In this document: positions 50,880 to 59,326 of the stretch, piece by piece | Layout: every line of letters starts with the position of its first letter | Position numbering within the stretch: the first letter of the stretch is position 1 | From: Marispirochaeta sp. | GTDB lineage: Bacteria > Spirochaetota > Spirochaetia > JC444 > Marispirochaetaceae | Direction of reading: 5' to 3' | NCBI RefSeq assembly: GCF_963668165.1 | Contig: NZ_OY764209.1 | Span: forward strand, 2,342,214-2,406,213 | DNA length: 64,000 nucleotides | Notes under the pieces: model-generated | Databases searched by the model: none | What the model saw: the letters and a program-made list of their open reading frames with translations, nothing else | Told to the model about the DNA's origin: nothing | Program-made: the position numbers and the translations under genes

Positions 50880-52676
50880 ATGACAGGCAACGAACTACGA
50901 AGCAAATATCTTGAATTCTTTAAGCGCCATGGACACGCGATCATATCCGGCGCAAGTCTTATACCGGAAAATGATCCTACGGTTCTCTTTACCACCGCGG
51001 GAATGCACCCCCTCGTTCCTTACATTCTCGGAGAACCTCATCCGGCGGGCCCGCGGCTTACGGATGTGCAGAAGTGTATCCGCACCGGTGATATCGATGC
51101 CGTAGGGGACCCCAGCCATCTTACATTTTTTGAGATGCTGGGAAACTGGTCTCTGGGGGACTACTTCAAAGACGAAGCCATCCGGATGAGTTACGAGTTT
51201 TTGACAGCGCCCCAGTGGCTTGGCATAAGCCCTGATAAGCTGAGCGTTACAGTCTTTGCCGGAGACGATGATGCGCCCCGGGATGAGGATTCGGCCAAAG
51301 TATGGCGCTCTCTGGGTATCCCTGAGGAGCGTATCTACTATCTGCCGAAAGAGGATAACTGGTGGGGTCCCGCCGGCCAGACCGGCCCCTGCGGGCCGGA
51401 CAGCGAGATGTTCATGGACACCGGCAAGGAGTCCTGCGGTCCTGATTGCCGGCCCGGCTGCCACTGCGGCAAGTACTTTGAGGTCTGGAACGATGTTTTT
51501 ATGCAGTACAACAAGCAGGCCGACGGAAGCTATGCAAAGCTGCAGCGGACGTGTGTTGATACCGGCATGGGAATCGAACGGACAATTACCATTCTGCAGG
51601 GTAAGGCTTCGGTATATGAGACCGAACTTTTTACCCCGATTATAGAGAAGATTACGGAGATCTCCGGCATTGCCTATGGAGGCGGAGACGAGGCCGACAC
51701 CTCAATCCGCATCGTTGCGGACCACGTAAAAACCGCCACCTTTATCATCGGCGATCCCAGAGGGGTTACCCCCTCCAACCTTGGACAGGGGTACATCCTG
51801 CGCCGGCTTATTCGCAGGGCGAGTCGTCACGGCCGCAAGCTCGGAATCGAAGGAGCTTTTTTGGCCCGGCCTGCCCAGGTAGTTATAGAGATGTACCGGG
51901 AGGTCTACCCCGAGCTTGGCGAGAAGATGGATTTTATCCTGAAGGAGCTAACCTCGGAGGAGGAGAAGTTCCTCAGGACCCTGCAGAAAGGTGAGCACGA
52001 GTTCGAGAAGCTCCTGCCGAGTCTGGAGAAGAATCCCAAACGGCAGATACCGGGACGTCTCGCTTTCAAACTCTACGATACCTACGGCTTTCCGGTGGAG
52101 ATTACCGAAGAGCTCGCCGCTGAGCACGGATTTACCGTTGACCGCGAGGGTTTTGACGCGGCCTTTGCAAAGCATCAGGAGGCATCAAAGAAAGGAGCGG
52201 AAAAGACTTTCAAGGGCGGGCTTGCCGATCAGTCCGAGCTTACGACCAGGCTGCATACGGCAACCCACCTGCTGCACAAGGCCCTGCGTACGGTTCTGGG
52301 CGAACATGTCGGCCAGAAGGGGTCCAATATAACTCCGGAACGGCTGCGCTTCGACTTTTCCCATCCGGATAAAATGACTCCCGAAGAGATCAAGGCCGTC
52401 GAGGACATGGTGAACGAGCAGATCAAACGGGACCTGGCGGTTACCATGGAGGTAATGACCCTGGAGGAGGCTAAAAGAACCGGAGCCCTGGCTTTCTTTG
52501 GCGACAAGTACGAGGAAAAGGTCAAGGTTTACACTATGGGGGACTATTCAAAAGAGGTCTGCGGCGGCCCCCACGTAAGCCATCTGGGAGAACTGGGGCA
52601 CTTCAAGATTCAGAAGGAACAGTCCTCTTCCGCCGGGGTCCGCAGGATCAGGGCGGTGCTGGAACCGGCGGAGTAG
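50880..52676 (+). CDS. alaS: Alanyl-tRNA synthetase, short form lacking the C-terminal domain
   Basis: Class II synthetase of 598 aa. The aminoacylation core begins MTGNELRSKYLEFFKRHGHA, with FTTAGMHPLVPYI, and includes a cysteine-rich insert CGPDCRPGCHCG that may bind a metal. The editing domain is present: HTATHLLHKAL plus CGGPHVS. The C-terminal oligomerisation and C-Ala region found in E. coli AlaRS (876 aa) is missing; short AlaRS is typical of spirochetes such as Borrelia. The frame upstream of ATG 50880 overlaps its promoter. A bidirectional terminator follows. Confidence 0.95.
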   Translation: MTGNELRSKYLEFFKRHGHAIISGASLIPENDPTVLFTTAGMHPLVPYILGEPHPAGPRLTDVQKCIRTGDIDAVGDPSHLTFFEMLGNWSLGDYFKDEAIRMSYEFLTAPQWLGISPDKLSVTVFAGDDDAPRDEDSAKVWRSLGIPEERIYYLPKEDNWWGPAGQTGPCGPDSEMFMDTGKESCGPDCRPGCHCGKYFEVWNDVFMQYNKQADGSYAKLQRTCVDTGMGIERTITILQGKASVYETELFTPIIEKITEISGIAYGGGDEADTSIRIVADHVKTATFIIGDPRGVTPSNLGQGYILRRLIRRASRHGRKLGIEGAFLARPAQVVIEMYREVYPELGEKMDFILKELTSEEEKFLRTLQKGEHEFEKLLPSLEKNPKRQIPGRLAFKLYDTYGFPVEITEELAAEHGFTVDREGFDAAFAKHQEASKKGAEKTFKGGLADQSELTTRLHTATHLLHKALRTVLGEHVGQKGSNITPERLRFDFSHPDKMTPEEIKAVEDMVNEQIKRDLAVTMEVMTLEEAKRTGALAFFGDKYEEKVKVYTMGDYSKEVCGGPHVSHLGELGHFKIQKEQSSSAGVRRIRAVLEPAE

Positions 52677-52690
52677 TGGAATAATTCTGA

Positions 52691-52730
52691 AAAAAAACAG
52701 CCGGATTTTTGATGAAACCCGGCTGTTTTA
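52691..52730. terminator. Bidirectional terminator between alaS and transketolase
   Basis: AAAACAGCCGG (52694-52704) pairs with CCGGCTGTTTT (52719-52729), an 11-bp stem with a 14-nt loop. T-runs lie on both strands, so it stops alaS and the convergent SDR-transketolase operon. Confidence 0.85.
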
Positions 52731-52737
52731 ACGTATT

Positions 52738-53682
52738 TTATACTTTCAATTGGCGCACTGCTTCAGCTATGTGACCAGAGGAAAGACCGAATTTGTTCAG
52801 CAGTTTGTAATAATCACCGCTTTCTCCGAACGAGTCGTTTATGCCAAGTGAAGCGAACAGAATGTATTTTCGGTTTGATAGCAACAGGTGAGCGAGTTCA
52901 TACCCAAGTCCGTTCTTTTTTTGATGATTTTCAACAACAATAAGCGCTCCGGTGCGGGCAGTAGATTCAAGAATTGCTTTCTGATCGTAAGGCTTGATGC
53001 TGTACATATCAATTATCTCGGCATCGATGCCTTCTTCGAGAAGGATTTCTGCTGCTTCCAGTGCCTGAAAAACCATGTCTCCGTAACAGGCAATAGTGAC
53101 GTCTTTTCCGTTTCTGATTGTCTTACTGCCGCCGATGACAAATTTTTCACCTTTATCATAGATATCAAATAATGGATCCCGCATAAGCCGAGTAAAAACC
53201 GGGCCACGAGTGGTCATGGCAATCTCTAACGCGGCAGCTGCCGCTGCAGTATCTGCAGGGACCAAGACTTTCATGTTTGGCAGGGTACTCATGTTGGCAA
53301 TATCTTCGGTTGCCTGATGAGTGGCACCGTCAATCGCGGCTGTTAATCCGCCGTGTGAGGAGAGGATCTTAACGTTCAGATTTGGATAACAGATGAAGGA
53401 TCTGATTGCTTCCAAAGCCCGCATTGTGATGAATACGCCATATGAAGAGGCCACCACAGTACGTCCGCCGGAGGCGATTCCAGCAGCGGTGGAAAACATC
53501 CCCATTTCTGCAATGCCAAGGTTAAAATACCTGTCAGGGTATTTTTCACCAAAAAGGAATGTATATGTTGAATGACCGACATCAGCCTCCAGGACAACAA
53601 AATCATTTTCCTGAGCACCATATTCTACAAGCCGGTCACTGAATGACCGCCGTGTCGGAATTTTAGCTGCCATTGGTTTCAT
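52738..53682 (-). CDS. Transketolase-like C-terminal subunit (pyrimidine-binding and C domains)
   Basis: A 314-aa protein that forms the second half of a split transketolase. It has the TPP pyrimidine-domain block (FVVLEADVGHSTYTFLFGEK, NLGIAEMGMFSTAAGIASGG, the Glu activating the cofactor) and LSSHGGLTAAIDGATHQATEDI, then a C domain (GKDVTIACYGDMVFQALEAA). Split enzymes of this kind act in pentose, apiose or sulfosugar pathways, or as DXS-like enzymes. The start overlaps the N subunit by 4 bp, with GGAGG upstream. Confidence 0.9.
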   Translation of the reverse strand: MKPMAAKIPTRRSFSDRLVEYGAQENDFVVLEADVGHSTYTFLFGEKYPDRYFNLGIAEMGMFSTAAGIASGGRTVVASSYGVFITMRALEAIRSFICYPNLNVKILSSHGGLTAAIDGATHQATEDIANMSTLPNMKVLVPADTAAAAAALEIAMTTRGPVFTRLMRDPLFDIYDKGEKFVIGGSKTIRNGKDVTIACYGDMVFQALEAAEILLEEGIDAEIIDMYSIKPYDQKAILESTARTGALIVVENHQKKNGLGYELAHLLLSNRKYILFASLGINDSFGESGDYYKLLNKFGLSSGHIAEAVRQLKV

Positions 53683-54509
53683 GCGGCCCCTCCTTCCAGT
53701 TCTTGCATGGCCCGTTCGAATTGTTCCTGGTTCGGAGCTTTTCCATGCCAGTAATAGTCGTCTTCCATGAAGCTTACTCCTTTACCCTTTATAGTGTAGG
53801 CAATGATGCAGACTGGTCCCTCTTGGTAATCTCTGGCAGTTTCAAGAGCGGAAACAATTTCCTCCATATTGTGACCGTCAATTTTCCAGGTCTTCCACCC
53901 GAAAGCCTCAAATTTCTTATCGATAGGTTCAACCGGCATTATGTCGTCTGAGCGGCCGTCATTCTGAATCTTATTGCGGTCAACAATTGCTACAAGGTTA
54001 TTGAGGCGATACTTGTTTGCGGTTTGTGCAGCCTCCCAGACTATTCCTTCGTTCAGTTCACCGTCTCCAAGTAGTGTGTATACCTGGTAATCATTTCTTT
54101 TTGCAATCTTTTCATCTAAGGCGATTCCGACAGCAGATGCGAACCCCACTCCTAGCGACCCAGATGTCATATCGATACCTGGTGTCTTAATAACCGGATG
54201 TCCCTGAAGTAAACTTCCATATTGCCGTAAAGTATCAAGTTCTTCCAAACCAAAGTAGCCCTTCATTGCCAAAACGGCATAGAGGGCAGGGCAGGCATGG
54301 CCCTTTGATAGAACAAATCTGTCTCTCCCATCCCATTTTGGTTCATGTGGATTTATCTTCAGTATGTGGTAGTATAGTGCCGCAATAATATCAGCTTCCG
54401 AGAAAGACCCACCGATATGACCTGACTGGGCTGTATACACCATCTTGAGTACATGGGTACGTATTTCGCAGGCCTTTGATTGCAGCAATGTAATTGTGTC
54501 TTTGTCCAT
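53679..54509 (-). CDS. Transketolase-like N-terminal subunit (TPP diphosphate-binding)
   Basis: A 276-aa protein: YTAQSGHIGGSFSEADIIAA, RDRFVLSKGHACPALYAVLA, then LLGDGELNEGIVWEAAQTAN, the GDG...N site that holds Mg and TPP diphosphate. With the downstream C subunit it forms one active site per pair. Its 4-bp overlap with the C subunit suggests equal synthesis. It follows the SDR gene by about 40 bp. Confidence 0.92.
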   Translation of the reverse strand: MDKDTITLLQSKACEIRTHVLKMVYTAQSGHIGGSFSEADIIAALYYHILKINPHEPKWDGRDRFVLSKGHACPALYAVLAMKGYFGLEELDTLRQYGSLLQGHPVIKTPGIDMTSGSLGVGFASAVGIALDEKIAKRNDYQVYTLLGDGELNEGIVWEAAQTANKYRLNNLVAIVDRNKIQNDGRSDDIMPVEPIDKKFEAFGWKTWKIDGHNMEEIVSALETARDYQEGPVCIIAYTIKGKGVSFMEDDYYWHGKAPNQEQFERAMQELEGGAA

Positions 54510-54549
54510 ATTCTTTTGAATGCTCCTTTAACTTCTGAAGTGTTGAGAC

Positions 54550-55311
54550 TTAGTCCATGTGTGATCCACCGTTAATATCAATTTCTTCACCGGTTATGTA
54601 TCCCGCTTCTTCAGATGCCAGGTAACAGACAGCAGCGGCGATTTCTTCCGTCGTTGCCAACCGCTTGCATGGAATATCAGCTGCCATTTTTGCCTGTTCC
54701 TCGAGACTCTCTAAGCCCCCACGAATATCTGTGGCAGCTAATCCTGGAGCAACTGAGTTTACTGTTATGCCGTAATGGGCAACTTCTCTGGATAAAGCCT
54801 TCGAAAAAGCGAGGATTCCAGCCTTTGCGGCCGAATAATGGGCTCCACCAAAGACTCCTCCTCCTCTTTTTGCTGAAACGGAGCTCATATTGACTATGCG
54901 GCCGTAGCCGTTTTTAATCATCGTTGGGAGCGCGTCTTTTGAAAGAAAAAAAGTACCCTTGAGATTTACAGAGATAATTCGGTCAAAGTCTTCTTCTGTT
55001 GTATCAAGTACGGTAACCGGCTGCGTAATACCTGCGATGTTGGCAAGAATGTCCAGTTTTTCCCAGGAAGAATAGATATCTTTCAGGATCAGCTCTCTGT
55101 CATCGGCGGAAGTGATGTCAAGCTTCCCAGCTTTTGCTTTCCCACCTTTGTTTATGATCTCCTGGGCAACCTTTTCGGCTCCCTGCAGATTGATATCACC
55201 GACATAAACTTTGGCCCCAAGGCTCGCAAGTGCCAGTGCGACTGATCTTCCAATACCACGGGCTGATCCAGCGCCCGTGACGAGCGCAGTTTTTCCAGAT
55301 AAATCGAACAT
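54550..55311 (-). CDS. Short-chain dehydrogenase/reductase (SDR)
   Basis: A 253-aa classical SDR: VTGAGSARGIGRSVALA (cofactor loop), VGDINLQGAE (Asp after beta-2, favouring NAD), NIAG, catalytic Ser in NMSSVSAKRG, and YSAAK (Tyr and Lys). It oxidises or reduces a hydroxyl/keto group of an unknown substrate. ATG 55311 has AGGAG 8-9 nt upstream; GTG 55320 directly abuts it. First gene of the operon with the split transketolase, under the 55375-55393 operator. Confidence 0.9.
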   Translation of the reverse strand: MFDLSGKTALVTGAGSARGIGRSVALALASLGAKVYVGDINLQGAEKVAQEIINKGGKAKAGKLDITSADDRELILKDIYSSWEKLDILANIAGITQPVTVLDTTEEDFDRIISVNLKGTFFLSKDALPTMIKNGYGRIVNMSSVSAKRGGGVFGGAHYSAAKAGILAFSKALSREVAHYGITVNSVAPGLAATDIRGGLESLEEQAKMAADIPCKRLATTEEIAAAVCYLASEEAGYITGEEIDINGGSHMD

Positions 55312-55374
55312 ACCCTTCACTCCTTTTATAGTTTTATTGCATCGTTGTCAGAGCTCATTCTAAAAACTATAAAT

Positions 55375-55393
55375 GTAGGATATCCCATATTTA
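55375..55393 (-). promoter_or_regulatory. Putative GntR operator in the SDR-transketolase promoter
   Basis: On the minus strand it reads TAAATATGGGATATCCTAC, identical over 19 bp to the element at 56305-56323 before dctP. It overlaps the -10 of the SDR promoter. AAATGTAGGAT of its plus strand is repeated at 55409-55419, a possible second half-site between SDR and gntR. Confidence 0.8.
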
Positions 55394-55404
55394 GGTTTTG
55401 TCAA
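55377..55404 (-). promoter_or_regulatory. Promoter of the SDR-transketolase operon
   Basis: Minus strand TTGACA (55399-55404), 16-bp spacer, TATCCT (55377-55382). The same hexamers and spacer are found before dctP. Confidence 0.65.
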
Positions 55405-55447
55405 GATTAAATGTAGGATTTTATCTTGTTTGATGAAAGATTTTGAA

Positions 55448-55476
55448 TTGACCTAACTGGCAAATCTGCATACAAT
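55448..55476 (+). promoter_or_regulatory. Promoter of gntR, adjoining its GTG start
   Basis: TTGACC (55448-55453), 17-bp spacer, TACAAT (55471-55476). The GTG start is at 55483, 6 nt after the -10, where transcription itself would start. Confidence 0.65.
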
Positions 55477-55482
55477 CTTTTT

Positions 55483-56184
55483 GTGGCCTTAACTTTGAAT
55501 CAGATAGATCGTGCTCATATCAGTGATGCGGTGCTAAAAGAACTCCTTGATCAATTGATAAGCGGTGCTCTCAAGGTTGGTGACCGGTTGCCTTCAGATG
55601 CAGAAATCGCAGAACAGATAGGCGCCGGGCGCAATTCCGTCCGCGAGGCCATGAAGGTTCTGCAGGTTCTCGGATTCGTAGAACGTCGTCAGGGTGACGG
55701 CAGTTATATTTCTGCGGGTGGTTCAAATGCTTTTGAAATATTATTATTCGCTCTGATTGCCCGCATTCAGGAACCGCACGAACTTGTAGAATTGCGTAAG
55801 GTTTTTGAGGTTGGAGTAGTGGAGCTGTTGATTTCAAGAATAAGTGATGATCGGATCAAGGAGCTCGAAATTCTGTCTGATAGGATAGAGAAACTACAGG
55901 ATAAGGATCCATTTTCCATTGACGAAGCGGTTCAATGTGATATTGATTTTCATACGGCAATTGTGGAATCAACTGGGAATCAGGCACTTATGGCCCTTGC
56001 AAATGTAATCATGCGGCTTGTAAAGAGTTCGATGCGGAACCATCTTTCTGACAGGGAAGGCTTTTCCGATGCCATCCGTGGACACAAGGATACCCTCAAG
56101 GCCTTAAAAGACCGTGATAGAAAAAGTGCTATTGAGGAAATTAATCGGTCCTTTGATATCTGGCAGAAATTTATTCGTATTTAA
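55483..56184 (+). CDS. GntR-family regulator, FadR (FCD) type
   Basis: A 233-aa regulator with a winged helix (VLKELLDQLISGALKVGDRL, GAGRNSVREAMKVLQVLGFVERRQGDGSYI) and an FCD ligand domain (LVELRKVFEVGVVELL, CDIDFHTAIVESTGNQALMALANVI), including the Asp and His residues that bind metal in FCD proteins. Probably a repressor released by the pathway substrate. It lies between the two operons with identical operators. GTG 55483 or TTG 55495 could be the start; no Shine-Dalgarno is seen for either. Confidence 0.92.
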   Translation: MALTLNQIDRAHISDAVLKELLDQLISGALKVGDRLPSDAEIAEQIGAGRNSVREAMKVLQVLGFVERRQGDGSYISAGGSNAFEILLFALIARIQEPHELVELRKVFEVGVVELLISRISDDRIKELEILSDRIEKLQDKDPFSIDEAVQCDIDFHTAIVESTGNQALMALANVIMRLVKSSMRNHLSDREGFSDAIRGHKDTLKALKDRDRKSAIEEINRSFDIWQKFIRI

Positions 56185-56293
56185 TTGTAAAAAACAATCC
56201 TATAATAATCGAAAGAATCAATCTTATCTCTAATTTCTTTAATAGATAAGAGCACCTGTGCTAAGAAATTCCAATAAATACTAAAATTTAGTC

Positions 56294-56321
56294 TTGACAG
56301 CTGTTAAATATGGGATATCCT
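56294..56321 (+). promoter_or_regulatory. Promoter of the TRAP operon
   Basis: TTGACA (56294-56299), 16-bp spacer, TATCCT (56316-56321). Same hexamers, spacer and operator position as at 55377-55404. Confidence 0.65.
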
Positions 56322-56323
56322 AC
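56305..56323 (+). promoter_or_regulatory. Putative GntR operator in the TRAP promoter
   Basis: TAAATATGGGATATCCTAC, identical over 19 bp to the minus strand of 55375-55393, with a central GGATATCC palindrome. It overlaps the -10. Confidence 0.8.
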
Positions 56324-56374
56324 TTATTATGAATGGTGATACTAATATTACCGTAAATTTCTAAGGAGGATGAG

Positions 56375-57376
56375 ATGAAAAAGATACTCATGGTTATGAT
56401 GGCAGGGATAATTGCTGCCGGAATGATTTTTGCTGGCGGTCAGGGAGAAAATGGAACGGAAGGTCCTTTGACATTGACCTTAGGACATGGCGCGGCTCCG
56501 TCGAATCCCAGGCACACTGTAGCTATTGAGATGGCTGCATGGATTGAAGAGAAATCTGAAGGAACACTATTGCTCGATGTTGTACCCAGTGAAACCCTCG
56601 GGAATGACAGGCAAATGGCGGAAGCTGTCTCCATGGGGACCCTGGATTTGAGCATAAACTCTCAGGGACCGGTAGCGACATACAATGAGAAAATGTCCGC
56701 TGTGGGGATGCCCTTCCTTTTTGAGAAACCCGAGAATGCCTACAGTGTTTTGGATGGAGATATCGGTAAGGAACTGGCTGAACCGTTGATTGCTCAAGGG
56801 ATCAGGGTTCTATCCTATTGGGATAATGGTTTCAGACACATTACTAACAACGTGCGTCCTATTCAGAACCCGGAGGACCTTAAAGGATTGAAAATAAGGA
56901 CCCCGGAAGATGAGATTACACTCGCGATATTCAAGACCCTTGGTGCTAATCCGGCCCCTCTTGCTTTTGGTGAACTTTACTTAGCATTACAGCAGGGAGT
57001 TTTTGACGGACAGGAAAATCCAGTTACCAACATCTACTTCTCCAATCTCCATGAAGTTCAGAAATTCTTATCCCTTTCTAACCATAAATATGAGATGTGT
57101 CCTCTCATTGTATCAGAATCAGTTTGGAAAACCCTTTCCGATTCTCATAAATCTATCCTTAGCGAAGCAGCTCTTCGATTTGCCAAAATGCATCGCCAGG
57201 AGAACAATAAGCTCCAGAACGAATTGCTTGGAGAGGTTAAAGCATCCGGTGTGGCGGTAAACACCGCCGATGTTCCCGCATTGCGTGATGCCACTGCATC
57301 AGTATATGACCAATTCAGACCGAAATTTGGTTCTGGTTTTATCGATCGACTGGTAAAAGCCGCGTCCGGTAAATAG
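56375..57376 (+). CDS. TRAP transporter substrate-binding protein, DctP type
   Basis: A 333-aa periplasmic binding protein with a signal peptide (MKKILMVMMAGIIAAGMIFA). DctP features: LGHGAAPSNPRHTVAIEMAA, SETLGNDRQMAEAVSMGTLD, and the carboxylate-binding Arg in LKGLKIRTPED. ALQQGVFDGQENPVTNIY follows. Likely ligand: an organic acid or sugar acid. AAGGAGG precedes the ATG. First gene of the dctPQM operon. Confidence 0.93.
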   Translation: MKKILMVMMAGIIAAGMIFAGGQGENGTEGPLTLTLGHGAAPSNPRHTVAIEMAAWIEEKSEGTLLLDVVPSETLGNDRQMAEAVSMGTLDLSINSQGPVATYNEKMSAVGMPFLFEKPENAYSVLDGDIGKELAEPLIAQGIRVLSYWDNGFRHITNNVRPIQNPEDLKGLKIRTPEDEITLAIFKTLGANPAPLAFGELYLALQQGVFDGQENPVTNIYFSNLHEVQKFLSLSNHKYEMCPLIVSESVWKTLSDSHKSILSEAALRFAKMHRQENNKLQNELLGEVKASGVAVNTADVPALRDATASVYDQFRPKFGSGFIDRLVKAASGK

Positions 57377-57475
57377 TAACATAACAAAGAAATATGGGCG
57401 GGTCACCGACGGGATGATATAATACTCGTGAGGAGACCCGCTCACCTTTTCTTCAGAATACCGGAAGGAGCCGTC

Positions 57476-57994
57476 ATGAAAGGTTTTGCACATAAGTCAT
57501 TAGATAAACTGGCAGCTATTGAAGAGTACGTACTTCTTTTAACTGGTATTGCTCTTGTTGTCGTGGTTGCGTTGGGAGTTGTTTTTAGATACATAATTCG
57601 TGCTCAGCTGACCTGGGCTTATGAGCTTTCAATCCTGCTTTTTATTTGGGTATCTTTTCTCGGAGCGAGTGTAGGTACCAGACAGCATGCACATATAACT
57701 TTTGATTTCCTTATTCGTCTTTTTCCTCCCGGATGGAATAAATGGCTAATGGTTCTGGGAAATGTGATAGTTCTTCTCATTTCCATAGCTGGGATAGCTT
57801 TGGGCTATGTAATCTTTTTGCGAACTATGGGCCAGAGTTTTCAAACTCTCCCGTTGTCCCGGGGATGGATGTATCTGGCTTTGCCGGTTGGCTTTCTTTT
57901 TATTGCGATTCATATAACTGAGAACATATTGAAACTGTTGCTCAACCCCACGATTGATTCGCCTGATCTGACAGTGAACGGGAGAGAGAAATGA
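57476..57994 (+). CDS. TRAP transporter small membrane subunit, DctQ type
   Basis: A 172-aa protein with four membrane helices: VLLLTGIALVVVVALGVVF, the AYELSILLFIWVSFLGAS block with the conserved Trp, VLGNVIVLLISIAGIALG and a last one near MYLALPVGFLFIAIH. It ties the binding protein to DctM. GGAAGGAG is 5-6 nt before ATG 57476. Overlaps dctM by 4 bp. Confidence 0.92.
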   Translation: MKGFAHKSLDKLAAIEEYVLLLTGIALVVVVALGVVFRYIIRAQLTWAYELSILLFIWVSFLGASVGTRQHAHITFDFLIRLFPPGWNKWLMVLGNVIVLLISIAGIALGYVIFLRTMGQSFQTLPLSRGWMYLALPVGFLFIAIHITENILKLLLNPTIDSPDLTVNGREK

Positions 57995-59274
57995 CATTGC
58001 CTCTATTGATTATTTTTGGATTATTACTGGTTGCCCAAGTTCCGATTGCCATGGCTCTGATTGGTTCGGCTGTAGGTGCTGTTGCTTTCTTTAGCCGTAT
58101 TCCGGTGGAGGCAGTTTTTCATCGTATGACCGGGGGGCTTGATTCTTTTGTTCTGCTGGCGATCCCTTTTTTTATACTTGCAGGTAATCTAATGAATACA
58201 GGGGGAATAACGGAGCGAATTTTTAAGTTTGCCAATCTTCTTGTAGGAAGAATCCCCGGTGGACTTGGTCATGCAAACGTGGTGGCTAGTATTATCTTCT
58301 CCGGGATGTCCGGTTCTGCGGTTGCCGATACTGGGGGGCTTGGCGCTATAGAAATGGAGGCCATGAAAAATGAGGGGTTTTCTCCAGAGTTTTCCGGTGC
58401 AGTTACCGCTGCTTCTGCGACTATAGGACCAATAATCCCTCCAAGTGTTCCCATGGTCGTGTACGGTGTAATGGCGGAAGTATCCATTGGTGCATTGTTT
58501 ATGGCCGGGTTTGTTCCCGGCTTGTTGATGGGATTATGCACCATGGTTTTGATTTTTTTTATGGCTTTACGACGTGATTATCCACGTTTGGACAAGTTTC
58601 ACTTTAAGAAAATGCTGCGGGCTTTTGGCGACGCATTATTTGCGTTGCTTACTCCAGTCATTATCATTGGCGGTATTCTGCTCGGAATTTTTACTCCGAC
58701 AGAAGCTGCAGTAGTTGCAGTTTTATACGCTTTGTTCTTAGGGTTTGTGGTGTACAAGGAACTGACACTGCGAAAGTTGTATAGAATTATGGTCGATAGT
58801 ATGGTGACCACAGCAACAGTAACCATGATTATTGCCGCCGCAGCTTCATTCTCATGGATACTTGCCAGACAGGGAGTTCCTACCCAAGTTGCTCGCTGGT
58901 TGACCTCCATGGATGTTCCTTTGTGGATATTTTTACTGCTGTTTAATGTTTTCTTCCTGTTTATCGGGACGTTTATGGAAGCTTTATCCGTTCTTGTTAT
59001 CGCTGTACCGGTTCTGGTCCCTGCGATGAAGGTAATGGGACTCGACCCGCTTCATATGGGGGTTGTACTTGTTCTGAATCTGATGATCGGGCTTATAACA
59101 CCACCAGTAGGGATGTCCCTCTTTGTCACCAGTAAAATTGGAAACATCCCTCTGGAAAATTTATATAAGGAGGTAATGATATTTATAGTTCCTCTGATTG
59201 TGGTCCTCCTGATTTCCACATATATGCCGGATCTGATATTGTGGCTGCCACGATTAGTAGGCTTTGGTAGCTAA
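57991..59274 (+). CDS. TRAP transporter large permease, DctM type
   Basis: A 427-aa permease of the TRAP-T family with about 12 membrane helices, starting LPLLIIFGLLLVAQVPIAMA. Landmarks: LAIPFFILAGNLMNTGGITE, FSGMSGSAVADTGGLGAIEM, IGPIIPPSVPMVVYGVMAEV and LNLMIGLITPPVGMSLFVTS. It drives Na+-linked uptake of the bound acid. Coupled to dctQ (ATGA overlap); a terminator follows. Confidence 0.95.
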   Translation: MTLPLLIIFGLLLVAQVPIAMALIGSAVGAVAFFSRIPVEAVFHRMTGGLDSFVLLAIPFFILAGNLMNTGGITERIFKFANLLVGRIPGGLGHANVVASIIFSGMSGSAVADTGGLGAIEMEAMKNEGFSPEFSGAVTAASATIGPIIPPSVPMVVYGVMAEVSIGALFMAGFVPGLLMGLCTMVLIFFMALRRDYPRLDKFHFKKMLRAFGDALFALLTPVIIIGGILLGIFTPTEAAVVAVLYALFLGFVVYKELTLRKLYRIMVDSMVTTATVTMIIAAAASFSWILARQGVPTQVARWLTSMDVPLWIFLLLFNVFFLFIGTFMEALSVLVIAVPVLVPAMKVMGLDPLHMGVVLVLNLMIGLITPPVGMSLFVTSKIGNIPLENLYKEVMIFIVPLIVVLLISTYMPDLILWLPRLVGFGS

Positions 59275-59286
59275 CAGAATTTTTTG

Positions 59287-59326
59287 CAGCCTACAATTAC
59301 CAATACAATCATAGGCTGTTATTTTT
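59287..59326 (+). terminator. Terminator after the TRAP operon
   Basis: CAGCCTA (59287-59293) pairs with TAGGCTG (59312-59318), followed by TTATTTTT. It lies partly in the 3' end of the convergent rlmN. Confidence 0.65.
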
